Assembly (NCBI GenBank): GCA_020432045.1
Contig: JAGQHB010000106.1
Location: forward strand, 1-64,000
Direction: 5' to 3'
Length of the DNA: 64,000 nucleotides
DNA from: Dehalococcoidia bacterium
GTDB lineage: Bacteria; Chloroflexota; Dehalococcoidia; Tepidiformales; Tepidiformaceae
Both the position numbers and the translations under genes were made by a program. Positions within the stretch are counted from its first letter, which is position 1, and each line of letters opens with the position of its first letter. Below the pieces are notes generated by a model that saw nothing but the letters and a program-made list of their open reading frames with translations, was not told where the DNA came from and ran no database searches. Below are positions 8,367 through 15,880 of the stretch, one piece after another.

Positions 8367-9548
8367 ATGAATTTCAAGGACAGCGTAGAAGAGGCCGCAT
8401 TCCGCCAGGAAGTGCGGGAGTTCATCAAGAAGGAAGCCCCGGTCAACGATGGCCGCGGCCCCGACCCCTTTGCCAGCCGGGGGCAGTACAGCGGTTGGAC
8501 GAAGAAGCTGGCCGAACGAAAGTGGATCGCGCCCGCATGGCCCAAGGAATACGGCGGCGCCGGCATGTCCGTCATGGAGCAGTTCATCTTCAACAGCGAG
8601 CTTGCTGAGGCCCGCGCCCCACGCGTCGGTGGCATTGCAACGAGCTTTGCCGGGCCAACGCTCATTCATCATGGCACGGAAGAACAGAAGCAGAAGTATC
8701 TGCCGGAAATCCTCGACGGCGAAACGATCTGGTGCCAGGGATACAGTGAGCCCGGCTCTGGCTCCGACCTCGCCTCACTCCAGACCCGTGCCATCCGCGA
8801 CGGCGACGACTACGTCGTGAACGGTCAGAAGATCTGGACGTCTGGTGGCCACGTCGCAAAGTGGATGATCCTGCTCGCCCGGACGGACCCCACCGCACCC
8901 AAGCATCGCGGTATCACCTACTTCATCGTGGACATGAAGTCGCCGGGCATGACCGTGCGGCCGCTGATCAACATGGCCGATTCGCATGAGTTCAACGAGG
9001 TCTTCTTCGAAGACGTGCGCGTACCCAAGGAGAACGTGATCGGGGAGGAGAACCGCGGCTGGTACCTCGCTCAGACGACGCTGAGCTTCGAGCGTTCCAA
9101 CATCGGCTCGGCCGTCGGCGCGCGTCAGAATATCGAAGACATGATCACGTACGCCAAGGAGAACCGTGGCAACGGCCGCAGCATGCTCGACGTGAACCCG
9201 GCCGTCGGCGTTGAGCTCGTCGATCGTTACATCGAGGCCGGCGTGGCCACGCTCATGAGCTACAAGATCGTCTCGATCCAGGCGAACGAGGGCATTGCTC
9301 CCGGTCACGAGGCGTCTGTGGCGAAGCTCTACGGGACTGAGCTAAACCAGCGCGTCTACCGCACGGGCATGAAGATGCTTGGCCTGTATTCGCAGATGGA
9401 CAACAAGTCCGCAGGCCCCGAAGTCCCCCTCCGTGGTCGCATGAAGTACATGTACCTGCGCTCGATTGCCAACACAATCGAAGGTGGCACCAGCGAGATT
9501 CAGCGCAACATCATCGCCACGCGTGGCCTCGGCCTCCCACGCGGCTAA
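8367..9548 (+). CDS. acyl-CoA dehydrogenase
   Basis: A 393-residue FAD flavoenzyme that introduces the alpha-beta double bond into acyl-CoA. The N-terminal helical domain ends near WPKEYGGAGMS; the middle domain has the family signature WCQGYSEPGSGSDLASLQT and WTSGGHVAKWMILLART; the C-terminal domain ends with the usual IANTIEGGTSEIQRNIIATRGLGLPR. The ATG at 8367 has GAGGTGG upstream; the frame is open for 55 more codons but they are not conserved in the family. It resembles the longer-chain or catabolic-specialist ACADs, where the base is not always the classical Glu. It stands alone with its own promoter and ends at a strong terminator. Confidence 0.93.
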   Translation: MNFKDSVEEAAFRQEVREFIKKEAPVNDGRGPDPFASRGQYSGWTKKLAERKWIAPAWPKEYGGAGMSVMEQFIFNSELAEARAPRVGGIATSFAGPTLIHHGTEEQKQKYLPEILDGETIWCQGYSEPGSGSDLASLQTRAIRDGDDYVVNGQKIWTSGGHVAKWMILLARTDPTAPKHRGITYFIVDMKSPGMTVRPLINMADSHEFNEVFFEDVRVPKENVIGEENRGWYLAQTTLSFERSNIGSAVGARQNIEDMITYAKENRGNGRSMLDVNPAVGVELVDRYIEAGVATLMSYKIVSIQANEGIAPGHEASVAKLYGTELNQRVYRTGMKMLGLYSQMDNKSAGPEVPLRGRMKYMYLRSIANTIEGGTSEIQRNIIATRGLGLPRG

Positions 9549-9570
9549 GTATCCGGTACGAATCCAACGC

Positions 9571-9604
9571 AGAGAGGGCTGGTCAAATCGACCAGCCCTC
9601 TTTG
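9571..9604. terminator. intrinsic terminator between convergent genes
   Basis: GAGGGCTGGTC and GACCAGCCCTC form an 11-bp perfect stem around a five-base loop, extended by A-U pairs and flanked by TTT on the plus side and by AGA/TCT on the other. It lies between the acyl-CoA dehydrogenase stop (9548) and the stop of the minus-strand SelA-like gene (9614), so it can end both transcripts. Confidence 0.88.
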
Positions 9605-9613
9605 CATCGTCTC

Positions 9614-10687
9614 CTATGCCTCGAGTGCACGGCGCACCGCAGCGGCGACCTCTGTGGCAGCCTCGACGGTGAGATTCCGCGGATCGATGGCAAACCTGCC
9701 CTCTGAGGCGTGGTGAGCCCGGACGTAGATCGGTGGTGTCCCGCTACGAAGCGTTGCGACCACCTCGGCCGCTCGCAGAGTCCGAACTTCGACCCGGCGG
9801 ATGGCGCGGCCAGCTTCGTCGTCCACGATCGCGATCCCGGCGCCGGTGAGCCCCGTGAGCCCGGACTCGATGGCGTTGATCACCGCCGTGTCGTCGCCGG
9901 CCCGCATGCCATACGCGTCAAGCGCGACGGCCACGGAAAGCAGTTGCTCCGGCCCCACTTTCATCGGCCGCCCAATGCCGCGTTCCTGTGCACGGACTGC
10001 CCGCACAAGGTCGGCACGCCCAGCGACGAAACCCGAGGACGACAGTCCGCCCAGTGCTTTCCCGCCGGAATAGATAACCAGATCAGCGCCGGCAGCGACG
10101 TATTTCCGAAGATCCTCTTCCGCGGCTGCATCCACGATCACCGGCTTACCGGCGGTGTGTGCAGCTTCGATACAGGTAGCCAACGGGAGCCGGCCCGGGG
10201 CCGTCACGTGATGCGATTGAACAAAAAGGAGCGCCGACGACCACTCCAGCGAGCGCTGCAGGTCGCCGGGCATTACCCCGCTGGGCGAACCGGCCACCAC
10301 CGGCGCCCCGCCACCCATCCGTATCATCTGGACAACGGGCGCACCAAAGTCGATATCGTGACCGGACTGCAGGACGATCGGCTTGTTCGCAGCGTCGGGT
10401 AGCTGCCGCACTGCGTCGAGTGAATCACCCGAGACACAGGCCGCGACGGAGAGTGCAATCCCGGCGGCGGCGCCCGTTGTCACGCAGCCGGCCTCTGCGC
10501 CCGTATGCGCGGCAATGCGCCGGGAAACTTCGTCCTTCAGCCAGGCCATGTCGACCGGGCTTGAGAGACCGCGTTCGATCGCCGCGGCGATCTCCCGGGC
10601 CAGGTCCGCCCGCGTGACGCCGCCTCCGAGCACGGAAAGGTGCCCGGCCGCATTGATTATGCGAGGAAGGGTGATCGGCGTGGTCAT
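9614..10687 (-). CDS. SelA-like PLP enzyme (selA_rel / D-glucosaminate-6-P ammonia-lyase type)
   Basis: A 357-residue fold-type I PLP enzyme of the group related to selenocysteine synthase but without link to selenium. The cofactor lysine is in VIYSGGKALGGLSSSG (about residue 210), the ring-binding aspartate in KPVIVDAAAEEDL, and a CVTTGAAAG stretch serves the phosphate. Characterised relatives (DgaE) deaminate D-glucosaminate 6-phosphate to 2-keto-3-deoxy-6-phosphogluconate. It is last in a three-gene operon; its ATG overlaps the stop of the amidohydrolase (ATGA). No aldolase of the DgaF type is in the operon, so the route may differ from the Salmonella one. Confidence 0.82.
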   Translation of the reverse strand: MTTPITLPRIINAAGHLSVLGGGVTRADLAREIAAAIERGLSSPVDMAWLKDEVSRRIAAHTGAEAGCVTTGAAAGIALSVAACVSGDSLDAVRQLPDAANKPIVLQSGHDIDFGAPVVQMIRMGGGAPVVAGSPSGVMPGDLQRSLEWSSALLFVQSHHVTAPGRLPLATCIEAAHTAGKPVIVDAAAEEDLRKYVAAGADLVIYSGGKALGGLSSSGFVAGRADLVRAVRAQERGIGRPMKVGPEQLLSVAVALDAYGMRAGDDTAVINAIESGLTGLTGAGIAIVDDEAGRAIRRVEVRTLRAAEVVATLRSGTPPIYVRAHHASEGRFAIDPRNLTVEAATEVAAAVRRALEA

Positions 10688-11583
10688 CGCAGTGCCTCCG
10701 GGATGATCCTGCGCTGGAACATCCTCCGTTCACCATAGCTGTCGAGAGCCTCCCATGACTGATTGACGATGGCGAAGCCGGTTTCGCCGGCCGCCCGCTC
10801 CAGTCCCAGGGCCGCCCTCGGAATCGCTGTGACCGCGGAAATCACGGCGTCCTCGGCCATCCCCATGCACAGGAGCTTGCTCATGCAGTCGGCCAGGCTC
10901 CCCACGGGAGACAGTGCACTCCTCGCATGGAGGTCGGTACTGATGATGTCCGGCGCAAACCCGTCGGCGAGCAGTTCTTCCATAACACGAAACGAGAAAC
11001 TCCCCGATCCATGCCCAACATCGAACAGGACGCCACGCTCGCGCGCTTCTCGAAGGGTCGGATGCGTCCGGCCACCTTCAATCGCACCATCCGGCTTGCC
11101 GTGCGCGAAGTGTGTGATGATGTCACCGGGCCGGAGCTGCGCTGCCACCTCCCGCATCGTTGGGGGTGCGTTGCCCACATGGACCAGGAGCGGCAGGTGG
11201 AACTCAGCCGCCACGGACTTTGCATTCTCAATCGCTTCTAACACCCGGTCCCCCAGCCGCGTATTGGAAGCCTGCAACTTGATGCCAACAACGCTGCCCG
11301 GCGATGCCTGCAGCGCTGACCTCGCAGCTTCGCCGCTGATGTCGTGCAGGGTGCATGACTCCCCGGCAATGCCTTCGGCACAGATGTTCGCCCACGAAAG
11401 CACCCGTGTTCGCGTCTGCGGCTCCAGTGCGTTCAGCCGCTGTGCGAGTTCGGCAGGCGGCGCACCCCCGGCATCGACCAACGTCCCGACCCCTTGTTCC
11501 ACGCCATAGTCGTCTGGATCGATACCTGACCGCGACAGGCCTGCAACATGCGCGTGGATGTCGATCCATCGTTCGCTCTTCAT
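10684..11583 (-). CDS. amidohydrolase superfamily metal enzyme
   Basis: A 299-residue TIM-barrel amidohydrolase related to dihydroorotases and to the EF_0837-type proteins that accompany SelA-like enzymes. The metal site is complete: HAH in DIHAHVAG, the likely carbamylated lysine in VVGIKLQASN, histidines in LLVHVGNAPP and ITHFAHGKP, and the catalytic aspartate in ISTDLHARS. A deacetylase, hydantoinase-like or lactonase reaction on a sugar derivative is possible. It is the middle gene of the operon, with ATGA overlaps at both ends, so all three products are probably made in fixed ratio for one pathway. Confidence 0.82.
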   Translation of the reverse strand: MKSERWIDIHAHVAGLSRSGIDPDDYGVEQGVGTLVDAGGAPPAELAQRLNALEPQTRTRVLSWANICAEGIAGESCTLHDISGEAARSALQASPGSVVGIKLQASNTRLGDRVLEAIENAKSVAAEFHLPLLVHVGNAPPTMREVAAQLRPGDIITHFAHGKPDGAIEGGRTHPTLREARERGVLFDVGHGSGSFSFRVMEELLADGFAPDIISTDLHARSALSPVGSLADCMSKLLCMGMAEDAVISAVTAIPRAALGLERAAGETGFAIVNQSWEALDSYGERRMFQRRIIPEALR

Positions 11584-12893
11584 TCGGCCGCCTCGTGATT
11601 CACCAGGTCTCCCGCCCGTTGCGCTGAGAGAAATCTGGCGTACGCCGTGCTATAAACGGCTGCCAACGACGCTTGCGGCGCATAGCCAGTCACCGGGACG
11701 GGAAGCGTGCGAGCAGCCTCGATGCTCAGCAGTTCGGCCGCAACACCCCCGAGCAAGGCCGCGCCGCGACAGCCCTCTTCGCACGCGCCTACCTCGACGG
11801 CATCCCCCAGTACGTCCGCGAGGACCTGTGCCTGCAACGCACTGCGCGCACCGCCGCCCGTTGCCACCGTTCGACGTGAGCGCAACCCATGGTCTGCCAG
11901 CCAATCGCGGACCTGCCGCAGCGAAAAGGCCGTCGCCTCAACGACCGACCGCAGCAGGTCGTCCGCACATTGCGTACCATTGAGGCCCCACCACGCCCCA
12001 CGAGCGCCCGGCCGTATGTCGGGTGCAATCCGGCCGTTGAACTGCGGCAGGAATGTAAGCCCATTTGCTCCCGCCGGGGAACGGGCCGCTTCGCTGCCGG
12101 GAAACAGGCCAGATGCCCACGCGAAGGCGCGTCCGGCCCCCGTGATGTCGCCGCCGGTGACCGTCAGGCCGGGCGTGAGATCCCAGTATCTCCGGAGACC
12201 CGGCGGAATCGCGTTGGCTACCACGCGGTAAACGGCGGTCGTGCCAAGTGTGACGGGCGCGATTCCCTCGGCCGCTGCACCCGCACCGAACGTGGCGGCC
12301 GCGCCGTCGTGCCATCCCACAGCCACGGGAATGCCGGGCGGGATTGGCCCATCCGGGCGGGTGTCACCGGCCCACGCCCATGGCTCGCGAACGGGCGCCA
12401 ATGCCAGTCCCAACCCGGCCGGCGCACCCCCGCTCGCCGGGTCTGCGGAGAATTGCCCAGTGAGGCGGTACACGACATAGTCCTTGGCGCTCAACGCCAT
12501 AGCCGGCTTCTCGCCGTGCTCGCGCTCCCACCAGTGCGCCTTCGCCAGGATGCGCACGGCCTGTGACGCCAGGGACGGATGTGCTGCCGCGATTCCCGCC
12601 GTGAGTCCCGCCGCGCGACTATCGTCCCAGGACTCCGCGAGGACGGCGCCCCGGGTATCGAGCAGGACTGCCGTGGCGCCTCTCCCGCAAACGCCCACCG
12701 CCACCGGGGTGTGAGACGGCAGGCTGGCGACAGCCTGGCAAACGGCGTCCCACCAGCGCACAGGGTCGATGGACCCGCTGCTCGGGCACGCGGTGCGGCT
12801 CACCGAAAGCTGGTCGCCGTCCACGCTGTACAGCCCCGCCTTGACCGCGGAACTGCCGATGTCGACCCCGAGCAGGACGCGTGCGTCGCGCAT
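11580..12893 (-). CDS. FGGY-family carbohydrate kinase
   Basis: A 437-residue sugar kinase of the gluconate/xylulose/glycerol kinase family, somewhat shorter than the usual 490-500. The phosphate-binding loop is GVDIGSSAVKAGLY, the second is PVTLGTTAVYRV, the catalytic aspartate is in VGWHDGAAATFGAGA and the adenosine motif is TGGGARSALQAQVLADVLG followed by CRGAALLGG. It would phosphorylate the sugar or sugar acid that enters this operon. It is the first gene; TATACT lies six bases before the ATG, so the transcript appears leaderless. Substrate is not known. Confidence 0.87.
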   Translation of the reverse strand: MRDARVLLGVDIGSSAVKAGLYSVDGDQLSVSRTACPSSGSIDPVRWWDAVCQAVASLPSHTPVAVGVCGRGATAVLLDTRGAVLAESWDDSRAAGLTAGIAAAHPSLASQAVRILAKAHWWEREHGEKPAMALSAKDYVVYRLTGQFSADPASGGAPAGLGLALAPVREPWAWAGDTRPDGPIPPGIPVAVGWHDGAAATFGAGAAAEGIAPVTLGTTAVYRVVANAIPPGLRRYWDLTPGLTVTGGDITGAGRAFAWASGLFPGSEAARSPAGANGLTFLPQFNGRIAPDIRPGARGAWWGLNGTQCADDLLRSVVEATAFSLRQVRDWLADHGLRSRRTVATGGGARSALQAQVLADVLGDAVEVGACEEGCRGAALLGGVAAELLSIEAARTLPVPVTGYAPQASLAAVYSTAYARFLSAQRAGDLVNHEAAE

Positions 12894-12899
12894 TCGGCC

Positions 12900-12905
12900 A
12901 GTATA
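12900..12905 (-). promoter_or_regulatory. TATACT -10 box of the kinase-amidohydrolase-SelA-like operon
   Basis: On the minus strand TATACT is followed by GGCCGA and then the ATG at 12893. It matches the -10 consensus in five of six positions. No Shine-Dalgarno sequence fits between box and ATG, so initiation at the first base of the ATG is likely. Confidence 0.5.
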
Positions 12906-13251
12906 CGGACGCTCGATGCTACTCTCGGGGCCACCTGCCCGGAGGCCTGCCCCTGACTCATCCCGGTGGCCGGCTTGGCCTGACGACTACCATTCTCGAC
13001 GGCGGCCTGATGCCCAACTTCGCCGCCACGAATCTCGATATCGTGCTGGGCGTGGCGTGCGCAACGTGGGCTGGTAGCTGCCCAATGCTGGTGTTCCTGA
13101 ACCGCGGAGTTGGCGCCGCCGAGGTCTTGCAACCCTCTCGGAGCAGATGCGCTCCGAGGCTCCAGGTCATCGAAACGAGAGACTGGGAAACCCCCGCCAC
13201 CCGGACGAGGGCGGTAATGGCTACGGCCCAGGCTGTGCGGACCCTCGCCCT
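12906..13251. other. non-coding gap of about 350 bp
   Basis: Between the kinase promoter and the 3' end of the histidine kinase gene, both on the minus strand. Open frames exist on both strands (80-120 codons) but none has a plausible start site, a recognisable domain or codon use like the neighbours. I saw no strong hairpin with a U-tract and no tRNA-like fold. It probably holds the upstream control region of the kinase operon. Confidence 0.4.
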
Positions 13252-15150
13252 CTAGTCTGCCTGCCTCGGAATACCTTCGGCCTCAATGAAGCGGGAGAGT
13301 GCGACGCGCACCGTTGTCCCCATGCCCGGCAGGCCGATCACCGTGAGCGTTGCCCCCAGTCGTGATGCCCGGGTCAGCATCGTGGTGGTCCCGAGGCCCC
13401 TGCGCACCACGGCGGGGTCGAATCCGACGCCGTTGTCCTGCACCGTCAGGGTCGTTTCATGTTGCGTTTGCCGAAGGTCCACCGCGATCTTGGTCGGCTG
13501 GCCATGCCGCACCGCGTTGCTCAACGCCTCTCGCACGATGAATAACAGGTCTTCGACCTCGCGCGCGCGCAACTCTTGCAGCGCCGGGGCCGTGATGTTG
13601 ACAACCGTGTCCACGCCCGGTGGGACAAGCTGTTGAATAGCGTGCGGGATATCGCGGGCAAGGTCCGGGACTCCGGCGGGCGCCGGCGCTTCGAGCATTC
13701 GGATGTACTCTCGAATGTCGGAGATGAGGCGATTGATCCGGCCGACGCCCTTTTCGAGGAGGGCGGCGAGGTCGCCGGAGAGGTCCGGCTCGTGGCGTGC
13801 TCCGTCGAACTCAAGGCCGAGCGCGTAAAGCGACTGGATGGTGCCATCATGAAGGTCGTGTGCGATTCGGACCCGCTCTTCGAGCAGGCTCAGCCGTCCT
13901 CGTCGCTCCTGGGCAACCGCTGCCGAGACGCTGAGGGCGACCTGGAGCGCCAACAGCATGGCCGCAAACTGATCCGTCTCGTTGAACGGTTCGTCCCCCT
14001 CCATGCGGGTCATATAGAGCGAGCCGATCGTGCTGCCGCCTGCGCGGATAGGCACACCAAGGAAAGCCGCCATCTCCGGATGGCCGTCAGGCCAGCCCGT
14101 AAAGGCGGGATCCTTGCGCAGGTCCGCGAGACGGAGTGGTGCCGAATCCCGGGCGAGTTTCCCGAGAAGCCCGCGTCCCACCGGTGGCGTTCCCAGACGC
14201 TGGGCAACATCAGACGGCATGCCCGTGTAGACAAAGCGTTCCAGCTTGCCCCGGTCGTCAACGATAGAGATCGCGGCAAACCGCGCGGACGTGAGTGTCC
14301 GCGCGCGTTCGACGATGTGTTGGAGCAGCATGAGAAGCCCTTCGCGTGGCTCCAGGAGTTCCGACGTCAGCGCAAGTTCTCGCAGGCTCTCACTGCGAAT
14401 GGCGAATTCCCGCGCGGCACGCAGTTCTGTCACGTCATCGACGAAGACCAACGTCCTGCGGTCGTCAGAGTCGTCGTTCGACATGCGCACTCCATGGGCT
14501 ACCACCCAGGCGGTTGGCCTGCCTGGCGCAAGCAGGCGGAAGTCCACCCGGCACTCAAGGCCATTGCGCACGGTGCGTCTGTGGGCCTCGGAGATGCGGC
14601 CGATGTCGTCTCGATGAACCGCCCTGAGCCATCCGTCGCCGGCGGACGCCAGCCGGTCCAGGCCGCAGAGTTCCACCCAACGCTCGTTCGCATCGACACA
14701 GGCGCCGGCAGCGTCGAATTGGAGCACACCGACCGGTACGCTGTTCGCGAAGAATTCGAGGAGCGTACGGGCTCGCTCTGCTTCGCGCTGTGCGGTCGCA
14801 TCCCGGATGATCGCCCCGAAGGTGCCCGGCGGGTCGGCGGTGTCCAACGGGAAGAAGGTGAACATTAGCTCTCGCGGGCGCCCGGAGGCCACGGGGTGAC
14901 GCACTCGGACGGACGCCGCAACACCGGCCTCCGTGGAGTCCCGGAGCAATGCCACCGTTTCCTCCACGCTCGCCATCGGGAGCATCTCACCCACCGTCGC
15001 CCCAACGAGACGTGCTGCCGGCAACCCCAGCAGCGACTCGGCCATGGGCGTGACACTGCGCACGATCCCGTCGGTGGAAAACGTCAGGATCGCTTCTGGC
15101 GCATGGCTCACGACCGCCTGCATGGGATCGCTTTCGGTGGTGCTATCCAC
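13252..15150 (-). CDS. soluble sensor histidine kinase, PAS-PAS-GAF-HisKA_3
   Basis: A 632-residue NarX/DevS-like kinase without membrane segments. Two PAS regions occupy about residues 10-125 and 135-245, a GAF domain about 265-420 (with FAAISIVDD and FLGVPIRAGGSTIGSLYM), a HisKA_3 dimerisation domain with the phospho-acceptor in VRIAHDLHDGTIQSLYALG near 435-455, and a HATPase domain with VREALSNAVRHG (N box) and DNGVGFD (G1 box). The PAS and GAF domains suggest a cytosolic signal such as redox state, a gas or a small molecule; no heme-binding residue can be assigned. The gene follows its response regulator by 3 bp. Confidence 0.93.
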   Translation of the reverse strand: MDSTTESDPMQAVVSHAPEAILTFSTDGIVRSVTPMAESLLGLPAARLVGATVGEMLPMASVEETVALLRDSTEAGVAASVRVRHPVASGRPRELMFTFFPLDTADPPGTFGAIIRDATAQREAERARTLLEFFANSVPVGVLQFDAAGACVDANERWVELCGLDRLASAGDGWLRAVHRDDIGRISEAHRRTVRNGLECRVDFRLLAPGRPTAWVVAHGVRMSNDDSDDRRTLVFVDDVTELRAAREFAIRSESLRELALTSELLEPREGLLMLLQHIVERARTLTSARFAAISIVDDRGKLERFVYTGMPSDVAQRLGTPPVGRGLLGKLARDSAPLRLADLRKDPAFTGWPDGHPEMAAFLGVPIRAGGSTIGSLYMTRMEGDEPFNETDQFAAMLLALQVALSVSAAVAQERRGRLSLLEERVRIAHDLHDGTIQSLYALGLEFDGARHEPDLSGDLAALLEKGVGRINRLISDIREYIRMLEAPAPAGVPDLARDIPHAIQQLVPPGVDTVVNITAPALQELRAREVEDLLFIVREALSNAVRHGQPTKIAVDLRQTQHETTLTVQDNGVGFDPAVVRRGLGTTTMLTRASRLGATLTVIGLPGMGTTVRVALSRFIEAEGIPRQAD

Positions 15151-15153
15151 GGA

Positions 15154-15816
15154 CTAGTCGCCAATCCGGTTCGCAGCCCTCCGCATGGCGAATGCCGCCG
15201 CTTCAACCCGCCGTCCAAGTCCAAGCTTCCCGAGGATATCGCTGACATGGTGCTTCACGGTCTTTTCTGAGAGGTACAGCCGTTCGCCGATCTCGCGGTT
15301 CGTCAACCCATCCGTGATGAGCTCGAGTATCGACAGCTCACGCTCGGTCAGTTGCGACGCGATGCGGTCCTCCTCGGTAAGAATCCGGCCGTTCCGCACC
15401 TGCTCGATGACCGCGGCTGAGCTCGTCTCATCAAGGACCTTGCCACCGTGACCGACCGTCCGGATGGCGTCCAGCAGGCCCGCGGTCTGGACGTCTTTCA
15501 GCAGGAACCCGCTGGCTCCCGCCACCAGCGAAGCCATTACGGCCTTGTCGTCCGCGTACGAGGTCAACATCAGGACGCCGATCTCTGGACGCCGTGCCCT
15601 GAGCTCACGGCACGCCTCAATACCCGAAAGGCCGGGCATCCGGATGTCCATCACGACAATGTCCGGAGCCAGTCGTTCCGCTTCGCGAACGGCTTCCTCG
15701 CCATCGCGGGCCTCGCCGATCACGCTGAACTCCTCGTGGCCGCGTAGCGCAGCCTTGAGGCCCTCGCGGACGAGGTCGTGGTCGTCAGCGACCAACACCC
15801 GGATAACGTCAGTCAT
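15154..15816 (-). CDS. NarL/FixJ-family response regulator
   Basis: A 220-residue regulator with a receiver domain (acidic pair in VLVADDHDLVREG, phospho-aspartate in IVVMDIRMPGLSG, threonine/serine in VLMLTSYADD, lysine in FLLKDVQT) and a C-terminal LuxR helix-turn-helix with ELSILELITDGLTNREIG and LYLSEKTVKHHVSDILGKLG. It is the cognate partner of the kinase downstream. AGAGGAG precedes the ATG at 15816. Domain order and pairing with a GAF-HisKA_3 kinase recall DevR/DosR-DosS and LiaR-type systems; target genes cannot be read from the sequence. Confidence 0.95.
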   Translation of the reverse strand: MTDVIRVLVADDHDLVREGLKAALRGHEEFSVIGEARDGEEAVREAERLAPDIVVMDIRMPGLSGIEACRELRARRPEIGVLMLTSYADDKAVMASLVAGASGFLLKDVQTAGLLDAIRTVGHGGKVLDETSSAAVIEQVRNGRILTEEDRIASQLTERELSILELITDGLTNREIGERLYLSEKTVKHHVSDILGKLGLGRRVEAAAFAMRRAANRIGD

Positions 15817-15880
15817 GCATCGCTCCTCTGCGAAAGCGCCGGCGGATTCGGTCACTCTAGCACTGCCGACCTTCGCTTGC

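Noticed and set aside
12958-13255. open frames on both strands between the FGGY kinase and histidine kinase genes
   Set aside because: No ribosome binding site, no domain and conflicting frames; described as a non-coding gap.
13576-14868. 430-codon open frame on the plus strand opposite the histidine kinase
   Set aside because: The kinase H, N and G boxes are on the minus strand; the plus frame is Arg/Glu-rich with no domain.
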